From the NCBI GenBank assembly GCA_964504335.1, contig CAZDET010000010.1, positions 1-64,000 on the forward strand: a stretch of 64,000 bases of DNA. Direction: 5' to 3'. This stretch comes from CAZDET01 sp964504335. Its GTDB lineage: Bacteria; Bacteroidota; Bacteroidia; Chitinophagales; Saprospiraceae. The notes beneath the pieces were generated by a model. It was given only the letters and a program-made list of their open reading frames with translations. It did no database searches and had not been told where the DNA came from. The position numbers were made by a program, and so were the translations under genes. Below, piece by piece: positions 35,384 through 42,172 of this stretch; within the stretch, counting starts at the first letter, position 1, and each line of letters opens with the position of its first letter.

Positions 35384-37996
35384 TTATTCAAACAAAGAAG
35401 CCTGACTTCCCCGGTTCGCCGGTGGAACGGAATCATCCGCCTCCTCGACAGGCGGCGGGTCCAGGTCGCGGACCTTCACATCGGTTATGCGGCTGTCCTC
35501 CAGCTTGTTCCCGAGTGCCTTCCAGCCTTTGACGTCGATAAACTCATTGAGATTGACTTCTCGTGTTTCCTTACCCTTTTTGGTCCGGACCCCATATTGT
35601 AAGAGCGGCTCTTGTGCAATGCCGGCATAAAACAGCTTGGTGGAGCGGTGATCGGTGAGGAATTCGTAGACCTGGTCGAGGGTGCTCGTTTCGATCTGGA
35701 AACGTTTGACGAGGGTGCATTTGCGCTCCCCTTCGTAATAAACGGCGGAAATGACTTGTTCCGGATCGTATTTACCCACATACAGCGTCTCCTCCGGATT
35801 GTACTTTTTGGGCAATTCCAGCCCGGACAGTTCGTAGGAGCCGTTTTTGTAGATGGCGAGCAGCAGGTCGCCGGTGTCGAAGGCACCGAGTAGCTGGCCG
35901 CGCTCGTCGGTGTTGAGCCGTCCGCTCACCTTATCGATCCACACTTTCATGGCTCCCAAGGTGGATTTCCCGACTTCTTTAAGCTTGATCTGGCGGACGG
36001 GATAGCGGGTCAGGATATTTCCCTGCGAGTTTCTTCCCTTGATGGCCAGTTCGCCAAAATCGAAGTCGAACTGTTTTTCGCGAGCCCGGCTGTTTTGAGT
36101 CAATTGAACCTGGACGATTTCGGCCTCCCCGTTGGGATTGGCTGAAAAATAGAGCACTTTGGAGCCCTTGTTCCCTTTGGTGAGGTCGTAGTCTTTATCG
36201 CGGGTGATGGCCTTTACCTGGAAGCGCTTCGCCATGGTGCGCCCGCTCTTTCCGTCGAGATAGGCCATGTTGTAGGTGGTTCGGTCGTCGCCCCGGCGCC
36301 AGATATCTACGTGGATGATATCCTTGCCTACGAAGGTTTTATCGGCGATACGAGTGACCTGAAAATTGCCGTCCCGGCGGAAGATGATGATGTCGTCGAT
36401 ATCGGAGCAATCGGCCACGAATTCACCTTCTTTTTTGATTCCGGCGCCTACGAAGCCGTTTTTGCGATCTACGTAGAGCTTCGTGTTGTTGGCGGCTACG
36501 GCCGTAACCTCCACCTTGTCGAAGGTGGTAATAATGGTCGTGCGTTCCCGGCCCTTCCCGAATTTATCCAGGATGCGCTCGAAATAGGCAATGGCGTATT
36601 CGGTGAGATTGGCGAGTTGCAGGTCCACTTCTTCCAGGTCGCCTTCCAGGCCCTCGATCTGCTCTTCGGCTTTGAACGTGTTGTATTTGGAGATGCGTTT
36701 GATGCGGATCTCCGTCAGGCGTACGAAGTCTTCCTGGGTCAATTCCCGAAGAAGTTTGAGTCTACGGTCGCCGCGCCTGCCCGGTTCGTTGGGTGTTCGG
36801 ACGTATTTGCGCAGCCCTTCTTCTACGACTTCCAGTACTTCCTCCCAGCTTTCGGCCTCCTCGATGTCGCGGTAAATGCGTTTTTCGATGAAGATTTTTT
36901 CCAGGTTAGCAAAGAGGAGCTTTTCTTCCAGCTCTCGCTTGCGAATGGTTAACTCCTGGCGGAGCAGTTCTTTGGTTTGCTCGGTGTTTTGCTGCAAAAT
37001 CTCCTCGACGGAAAGGAAGTGGGGTTTGTCATCGATGATGACACAGGCATTAGGCGATATGGAAATTTCGCAATTGGTGAAGGCATACAGCGCATCGATC
37101 GCTACGTCCGGGGAATAGCCGGAGGCGAGCTCAATGAGGACCTCAATATCGGCGGCCGTATTATCCGAGACATGTTTGACTTTGATCTTCCCCTTATCGT
37201 TGGCTTTGAGGATGGAGTCGATGAGATTGGAAGTCGTAATACCGTAGGGTAGATCGCGGATGACGAGGTGTTGCTTGTCCACCTTTTCGATGGTGGCACG
37301 CACCTTTGCCCGGCCGCCGCGCCTGCCACCCTGATAATCGCTTACGTCGATCATGCCTCCGGTTGGAAAATCGGGATAGATTTTCACGGATTTTCCCTGC
37401 AGGATCTTAATGGAGGCCTTGATAAGCTCCTGAAAATTGTGGGGTAAAATCTTGGTGCTGAGCCCCACGGCAATTCCCTCCGCTCCCTGAGCCAGCAGCA
37501 TGGGAAACTTCATGGGCAGGTGAATGGGCTCGCGCTTGCGCCCATCGTAGCTGGTTTGCCACTCGGTCGTTTGCGGGTTGAAGGCCACCGCTAGGGCAAA
37601 CTTGGTGAGCCGCCCTTCGATGTAGCGGGGGGCGGCGGCGCTGGCATCGGTTCGGTAGTCGCCCCAGTTGCCCTGGCAATCGATGAGGAGATCTTTCTGG
37701 CCCATGTTGACCAACGCATCGCCAATAGCGGCATCGCCATGGGGATGGAACTGCATGGTCTGGCCGATGATGTTGGCCACTTTGTGGAAGCGGCCGTCGT
37801 CCATCTCCTTCATCGCGTGCAGAATGCGTCGCTGCACAGGTTTTAGGCCGTCTGGTCCGGCGGGGACGGCACGCTCCAGGATGACGTAGGAGGCATAATC
37901 CAGAAAGTAGTCTTCGTACATGCCGGTCAGCGTGGTGATGGAACCGTTGTCCTGGCCATTTTCGCTGCCGCTGCCGTTTATTTGTTCGTTACTCAT
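35384..37996 (-). CDS. parC: DNA topoisomerase IV subunit A
   Basis: 870 residues. The DNA-cleavage core has VPAGPDGLKPVQRRIL, HPHGDAAIGDA, and the catalytic Tyr125 in APRYIEGRL. The C-terminal half has beta-pinwheel-type repeats (GQLLGAFDTGDLLLA, DQVYEFLTDHRSTKLFY). With ParE it decatenates daughter chromosomes. The usual quinolone-contact Ser is Ala89, while Asp93 is kept. The last eight residues are GSQASLFE, which match the Qx[SD]LF clamp-binding motif. parE is not adjacent. Upstream (minus strand) there is a TATTTTTG box and a palindrome, then a 445-base gap without a convincing gene. Confidence 0.93.
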   Translation of the reverse strand: MSNEQINGSGSENGQDNGSITTLTGMYEDYFLDYASYVILERAVPAGPDGLKPVQRRILHAMKEMDDGRFHKVANIIGQTMQFHPHGDAAIGDALVNMGQKDLLIDCQGNWGDYRTDASAAAPRYIEGRLTKFALAVAFNPQTTEWQTSYDGRKREPIHLPMKFPMLLAQGAEGIAVGLSTKILPHNFQELIKASIKILQGKSVKIYPDFPTGGMIDVSDYQGGRRGGRAKVRATIEKVDKQHLVIRDLPYGITTSNLIDSILKANDKGKIKVKHVSDNTAADIEVLIELASGYSPDVAIDALYAFTNCEISISPNACVIIDDKPHFLSVEEILQQNTEQTKELLRQELTIRKRELEEKLLFANLEKIFIEKRIYRDIEEAESWEEVLEVVEEGLRKYVRTPNEPGRRGDRRLKLLRELTQEDFVRLTEIRIKRISKYNTFKAEEQIEGLEGDLEEVDLQLANLTEYAIAYFERILDKFGKGRERTTIITTFDKVEVTAVAANNTKLYVDRKNGFVGAGIKKEGEFVADCSDIDDIIIFRRDGNFQVTRIADKTFVGKDIIHVDIWRRGDDRTTYNMAYLDGKSGRTMAKRFQVKAITRDKDYDLTKGNKGSKVLYFSANPNGEAEIVQVQLTQNSRAREKQFDFDFGELAIKGRNSQGNILTRYPVRQIKLKEVGKSTLGAMKVWIDKVSGRLNTDERGQLLGAFDTGDLLLAIYKNGSYELSGLELPKKYNPEETLYVGKYDPEQVISAVYYEGERKCTLVKRFQIETSTLDQVYEFLTDHRSTKLFYAGIAQEPLLQYGVRTKKGKETREVNLNEFIDVKGWKALGNKLEDSRITDVKVRDLDPPPVEEADDSVPPANRGSQASLFE

Positions 37997-38022
37997 GAAG
38001 CCCTTGATGAAAAAGATTGGCG

Positions 38023-38053
38023 CAAAAATAGGGGGTTTTCACGGATTCGTGAA
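38023..38053 (-). promoter_or_regulatory. parC promoter -7 box with overlapping palindromic operator
   Basis: On the minus strand TATTTTTG (38023-38030) matches TAnnTTTG. Immediately upstream, in the spacer between the -7 and -33 positions, is the perfect palindrome TTCACG-GATT-CGTGAA (38038-38053). This position is typical of a repressor site. No TTTG at the right spacing was seen. Confidence 0.5.
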
Positions 38054-38128
38054 TGACCGCGAGTGCTAGTAGGTAAATATACGTCATTTATCAAAGCCAA
38101 CAAAATGTTTAAAATATGCGCTTGGTAC

Positions 38129-38159
38129 TTGTGCCTCTGGTTTGTAGGAGTTATATTTG
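38129..38159 (+). promoter_or_regulatory. Candidate Bacteroidota promoter TTG-N20-TATATTTG
   Basis: TTG at 38129-38131, exactly 20 bases before TATATTTG at 38152-38159. The -7 half matches TAnnTTTG in full and the spacing is correct. Transcription would start near 38164-38166 and run into the 280-base stretch of unknown content, not into any plausible plus-strand gene. Confidence 0.45.
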
Positions 38160-38164
38160 TGTTA

Positions 38165-38445
38165 TCGCTCTTCATTTGAGATGCCCATCCTGGCTTGGAT
38201 AGCCATGTTCCAATTTCTTGTTTTAAATACGGCCGTCGACACTGCGGGCAGTTGCGCATAGGTTGTGCGCTTGGGCTGCTTGTTTACCCAGGAGGTAGGC
38301 AGGATAGGAGGGCGGGTTTTTCCCACCCCTATACATATGGTGTGCGGCGAGCCGGCCGCAGCAACCGGTCCAAAAACCGAGGGAGAATGCCATGCCCCCT
38401 GGAAGCGGCCTTGTCACTTATCAGCTGCCGACTTTGCCCATAATC
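38165..38445 (+). ncRNA. Possible structured non-coding RNA or repeat element between parC and the DUF554 gene
   Basis: The 447-base gap 37997-38443 holds no convincing protein: short ORFs overlap in several frames on both strands. The stretch is GC-rich and full of hairpins: GCGCAT/GTGCGC with a 5-base loop inside an outer GCAG/CTGC stem (about 38247-38280), AGGGCGGG-TTTTT-CCCACCCT-like stem (about 38309-38330), GCGGC/GCCGC (about 38344-38360), and CTGCCGA (38425-38431) with TCGGCAG (38458-38464), the last extending into the DUF554 gene end. A consensus promoter lies just upstream. I did not recognise RNase P, tmRNA, SRP, 6S or a known riboswitch. A dispersed genomic repeat is the main alternative. 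Confidence 0.35.
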
Positions 38446-39166
38446 AATTCGGCCTCCTCGGCAGATAGTGCTCCTGCCCCCAGGTAAACAGCGCCGTGAC
38501 GAGCAGGGCCGGCAGCAAGTTTTCCAGGGTAATATCCCCGAGTTGAAGGATGTTGATGGCAATGCCGATGATCAGGGCACCACCCACCGCACTCACCTGT
38601 TTAATCATCGTCTCCGTAAAGAAAGGGGCCAGGTACTGGGCCAGTACGGTGATCCCCCCCTGAAATACTAGCATCGGTATCACACTAAACGCGACCCCCA
38701 CCCCGTACGTGGCTGCAAAGGCAATGCTGGCAATACCGTCGAGCAGCGATTTCACCAGCAATAGCTCCTTTTTGTTCTGCAACCCTTCTTCAATCGCACC
38801 AACGATGGTCATCGATCCGATGCAAAAGAGGATGAAAGCCGTAATCAAACCTTCCGTAAAGGAGCCCTCCGGTAATTCGAGAGAAGTGCGCAGGGATTCG
38901 CCCAGATTTTCAAACCACTCCGCCAGCCCGAGCCCCAGTCCGATCAGGCCTCCAATGATCAGCGAAAACATGAAGTTCAGCAGATACCCATCGGGTAGCC
39001 GAATGCTCATCAGCACGCCTAGTACGACGGTACCCAGGCCAATAGCCTGAAAGATCGTTTGTTGTGCGGCCTCGGAAAATGCCTGCTGCAGCCCCAATCC
39101 GATGGCGCTGCCAATCAGCACGGTGCCCATGTTGATGAAGGTGCCGATTGGCCACTTGAGTTTCAT
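38444..39166 (-). CDS. DUF554 family membrane protein (YdfK-like)
   Basis: 240 residues, strongly hydrophobic, six to seven membrane segments. The opening GTFINMGTVLIGSAIGL and the DGIASIAFAATYGVGVAFS motif are typical of the DUF554/YdfK family, a putative transporter of unknown substrate. The family length (about 225-240) fits. It follows the nucleotidyltransferase gene on the same strand (39-base gap). Confidence 0.88.
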   Translation of the reverse strand: MKLKWPIGTFINMGTVLIGSAIGLGLQQAFSEAAQQTIFQAIGLGTVVLGVLMSIRLPDGYLLNFMFSLIIGGLIGLGLGLAEWFENLGESLRTSLELPEGSFTEGLITAFILFCIGSMTIVGAIEEGLQNKKELLLVKSLLDGIASIAFAATYGVGVAFSVIPMLVFQGGITVLAQYLAPFFTETMIKQVSAVGGALIIGIAINILQLGDITLENLLPALLVTALFTWGQEHYLPRRPN

Positions 39167-39205
39167 AGAAGTATTTATGAGTGAAGGGGTGTCTACGCTT
39201 ATCCT

Positions 39206-39937
39206 TTAGCTCCCATCTTCCAGATCGTGCAGCAAGGCGGCGGCTTTTGGCAATGCCTCCGGCTTGCCCACATCGATCCAGTACCCGGTGGTGTGATCGT
39301 GCGCCCTGATGGGGAGTTCGGATGCGGCCGACAATAATACATCGATTATGGAGAATACCGGCTCTTCCGGGGGGCGGTATTGAAGGAGGCGTGGATGGAG
39401 AACGGAAATGCCGCTAAATCCCAGGGGTGCCAGGGGAGAGGCAACGCGGACGATGCGTTCTTCGCCGGTGCGATCGTTGCGCCAACCGGATAAATTTCCC
39501 GCGGCATCAAAAAGTAAGTAGCGAGAAGTAGCACGTTGGCGGACAGCCAGCAGGCCGGCGAGTTGTTGGCGTATAGCTTGGGCGTACAAGGAACGCAGGT
39601 CCAAATCCGATAGCACATCGACATTGTGTACCAGAATCGGGGCATCTTCGAAGTGTGGCAGTGCCCGCAGCAGTCCTCCTCCGGTATCGAGCAGCAGATC
39701 CCGTTCATCGGAAACGCGGATATCCAGGCCGAATTGGTGGGCCTGGAGAAAAGACTCCACCTGGTCGGCAAAGTGGTGGACATTCACGACCACGCGCTCC
39801 ACGCCCTGCCGGGCTAATCGACGTAAATTCCACTCCAGCAAGGATTTTCCACCGACCTCCACCAAGGCTTTGGGGCGATCGTTGGTGTAGGGCCGAAGGC
39901 GGGTGCCGAGTCCGGCTGCAAAGATCATGGCCTGCAT
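39206..39937 (-). CDS. Sugar-1-phosphate nucleotidyltransferase (MurU/GMP-PP-like)
   Basis: 243 residues. The signature AMIFAAGLGTRLRPYTNDRPKAL, with the G-rich loop and Lys, is that of NTP-transferases of the RmlA/GalU superfamily. VHNVDVLSDLDL carries the metal-binding Asp. The short length and VGKPEALPKA ending resemble MurU-type N-acetylmuramate-1-phosphate uridylyltransferase or ManC-like enzymes, but the partner kinase AmgK is not adjacent, so the substrate is open. It is the first gene of a two-gene minus-strand unit with the DUF554 gene. Confidence 0.85.
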   Translation of the reverse strand: MQAMIFAAGLGTRLRPYTNDRPKALVEVGGKSLLEWNLRRLARQGVERVVVNVHHFADQVESFLQAHQFGLDIRVSDERDLLLDTGGGLLRALPHFEDAPILVHNVDVLSDLDLRSLYAQAIRQQLAGLLAVRQRATSRYLLFDAAGNLSGWRNDRTGEERIVRVASPLAPLGFSGISVLHPRLLQYRPPEEPVFSIIDVLLSAASELPIRAHDHTTGYWIDVGKPEALPKAAALLHDLEDGS

Positions 39938-40105
39938 GCACGAGATTTTGACACAAGAACGGGAATTGGTGGCGCTTTGATGTTCGTCTTGGAATGGCGC
40001 ATGACCCTAGTACAGCGATGGCATCACTGACTATTTCCCGACAATTAACAGATTCTCAAAGGCAGCGGAATGCGGTCAGGCAGCGGTAAGCGAAGAAATT
40101 TCGTT

Positions 40106-40113
40106 TATATTTG
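40106..40113 (+). promoter_or_regulatory. -7 box TATATTTG of the sigma-factor gene
   Basis: A full match to TAnnTTTG, 45 bases before the ATG at 40159. It overlaps a TTG that could be mistaken for a start codon (40111), which helps place the true start at 40159. No matching -33 element was seen. Confidence 0.55.
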
Positions 40114-40158
40114 GCTAGCAACTACGGGGCAGTTCGTCCCGTTGAATTGGACCCTAGT

Positions 40159-40722
40159 ATGGATCTCGCCATATCATTCAACAGAGAAGAGCGGAAATTC
40201 ATCCGTGCCCTCATCCGCCAAGAACGGTGGGCACAACGAATTTTATACGAGGAGCACTACAGTTCCCTGATGGGAATCTGTGTGCGTTATGCTGGTAATG
40301 AAGACGAGGCGATGGATATTCTCCATGAAAGTTTCATCAAGATTTACCGCAGCATCAGCAAATACAAGCCAGGTACTTCCTTGGGAGCCTGGATGCGGCG
40401 CATTGCGGTCAATACAGCAATCGACTACTACCGGCGCAACGCCCGGCGCAGAACGGAGAGCATCGAAAAGGCCTATGGCCATAGCTCCCACGACGCCGAT
40501 GCCGTAAGCCAATGTACCGAACAGGAAATACTTGCTGCCGTACAGCGATTATCGCCTACGTACCGCACCGTTTTTAACATGTACGTCGTAGAAGGATACA
40601 GCCACAAAGAAATCGCGAATTTGCTCAATATATCCGAAAGCACTTCGCGTTCTAACTTGGTGAAAGCACGAAACAAGTTGCAGGAAATGTTGACGGCAAA
40701 GCATTACCGCCATGGAATTTAA
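40159..40722 (+). CDS. RNA polymerase ECF sigma factor
   Basis: 187 residues. Region 2: YSSLMGICVRYAGNEDEAMDILHESFIKIYRSISKY and GAWMRRIAVNTAIDYYRR, the classic sigma-70 region 2 with the AxDxxxE-like pattern. Region 4: LSPTYRTVFNMYVVEGYSHKEIANLLNISESTSRSNLVKAR, a helix-turn-helix for the -35 element. Length is normal for ECF factors. The start was set to ATG 40159 because the upstream TTG lies inside the promoter box. It overlaps the next gene by 11 bases, which suggests that gene is its regulator. Confidence 0.93.
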   Translation: MDLAISFNREERKFIRALIRQERWAQRILYEEHYSSLMGICVRYAGNEDEAMDILHESFIKIYRSISKYKPGTSLGAWMRRIAVNTAIDYYRRNARRRTESIEKAYGHSSHDADAVSQCTEQEILAAVQRLSPTYRTVFNMYVVEGYSHKEIANLLNISESTSRSNLVKARNKLQEMLTAKHYRHGI

Positions 40723-42172
40723 GGACTGGGATGAACAAATGCGGGATCGGTTGGAACGCCTCCAGCCAGATTATAATCCGCTCTCTTGGGATGCCCTCGA
40801 GCAGCGCATGGACGCTGATGCCCGGTCTGAAGGTGATATCGACGCGGAACTATCCGAACGCCTCCGGCGCATACGTCCCGCCTACCGACCCGATTCCTGG
40901 CCGCGCCTGGCCGCACTGCTCGATCGGGAGGCTGCCATCGTTCAGACCTTGCTCAACAGCAAAGCCGCTGAACTCACGGTCGCTTTTCTCTGCTTTCTTC
41001 TTCTGTGGGAAGGACTGCCCACGCCAACTCCTTCAGGTGTTCCCGCTTCAAATCAAATATCCTGGGAATCGGTAGAATCTATTGACTTCGACCAGGGTGT
41101 TTCGGAGCTACCTCCACCTACAGTTGCCCCTTCCGCGGTATTCGAAAAGCCCAATCCGGAGCGTTCCGGTGTTGCCTCCTCGCCATCAGATGTGCGCAAA
41201 CGGCAAACGGAGGTCGTTCCGTCTCTTTCCAACCCAACTATTCAGCCGCTTCGCCCGGCATTACCCGACCTGCCTTCGATACGGCAGCCTAAACCGAGGG
41301 CCGTCCCCACACCCATTGCTACCGCACAGCCCACTGCTTCGGTGGTCCGCCAACTGGACTCGAAGGAATCTACTACGCTGGCCTACACGCCAACGGTTAC
41401 GGGTATCGTGCTACCGAAGCCGGCCCCCCGATTCCGGGTTGGATTCATCGGAACGGCCTGGGATTTTAATCTCATCCGTACTTCCGACGTTCAGATCGAT
41501 GAGAGTAGTAAGTTTATCAGCCCCCTGACGGATACGATCGACGCCAGTTTCATTTCTCAGGGATACAGCGGTGGCATCACGTTCTCTGCCGATGCCGGGA
41601 AAGTTTCCTACGAGCTGGGCTTCATTTATACCGCTCGACCGTACAAGCCGGTCACGATTGCCTTTATCGCGCCGGATAGCAATTTGGATACCGTCATTGC
41701 GGATGCCTACGGAGAGTTCGAGTTCAATACCGTTGCAATTCCATTCTACGTGCATTCCACTTTGTGGCGGCCCAACAGCAAATGGCGCGTCTACGGTACT
41801 CTGGGAGCTTCTCTCAGTGTGGTAACCGACGCCAACTTCTACAAGGCCAGCCCCGAATCGCTCGATCGACCCATTCGGGAGTTACTTCCGCGCTCTGGGG
41901 TCGGACGGTCGTTGGAGATCAAGTCTTCCAACCTCGCCGAGCAGGCCGTTTCTCGGCCTAAAGGCTGGTTTCAGGGAGGGCAATTCTTTGAGAATGCAAC
42001 GCTGTATGGCTTAGCAGGAGTCGGAGTAGAGCGTTATCTGTCGCGGGAGGTCAGCTTGTTTTTCCAACCTACGTATCAGAAAACCATTCCTTTCTTCAAC
42101 AAAGGCTTAGGGCCTTACGGAGACCGCATCGATGCCTTCAGTATGTTCCTTGGAATGCGCTATGGGTTGTGA
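40712..42172 (+). CDS. Membrane protein coupled to sigma factor: 37-residue tandem repeat, one TM segment, barrel-like C-terminus
   Basis: 486 residues. The cytosolic N-terminus has two copies of RL..[LI].P.Y.P.SW..L...D, at residues 13-34 and 50-71, an exact 37-residue period. A single hydrophobic segment (about 87-102, TVAFLCFLLLWEGL) follows, then a Pro/Ser/Thr-rich linker (about 103-235), then about 250 residues of beta-strand character with aromatic ends (FRVGFIGTAWDFNL, AFSMFLGMRYGL). The ATG overlaps the sigma gene by 11 bases. The layout (cytosolic binding unit, TM, periplasmic sensor) fits an anti-sigma or sigma-regulator protein, but the family is not one I can name. Confidence 0.75.
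   Translation: MEFKDWDEQMRDRLERLQPDYNPLSWDALEQRMDADARSEGDIDAELSERLRRIRPAYRPDSWPRLAALLDREAAIVQTLLNSKAAELTVAFLCFLLLWEGLPTPTPSGVPASNQISWESVESIDFDQGVSELPPPTVAPSAVFEKPNPERSGVASSPSDVRKRQTEVVPSLSNPTIQPLRPALPDLPSIRQPKPRAVPTPIATAQPTASVVRQLDSKESTTLAYTPTVTGIVLPKPAPRFRVGFIGTAWDFNLIRTSDVQIDESSKFISPLTDTIDASFISQGYSGGITFSADAGKVSYELGFIYTARPYKPVTIAFIAPDSNLDTVIADAYGEFEFNTVAIPFYVHSTLWRPNSKWRVYGTLGASLSVVTDANFYKASPESLDRPIRELLPRSGVGRSLEIKSSNLAEQAVSRPKGWFQGGQFFENATLYGLAGVGVERYLSREVSLFFQPTYQKTIPFFNKGLGPYGDRIDAFSMFLGMRYGL

Noticed and set aside
37993..38259. 88-residue minus-strand ORF with a CPQC start near parC
   Set aside because: It overlaps the parC start and promoter region, has low-quality composition after the first 15 residues and conflicts with other ORFs there; a zinc finger cannot be supported.
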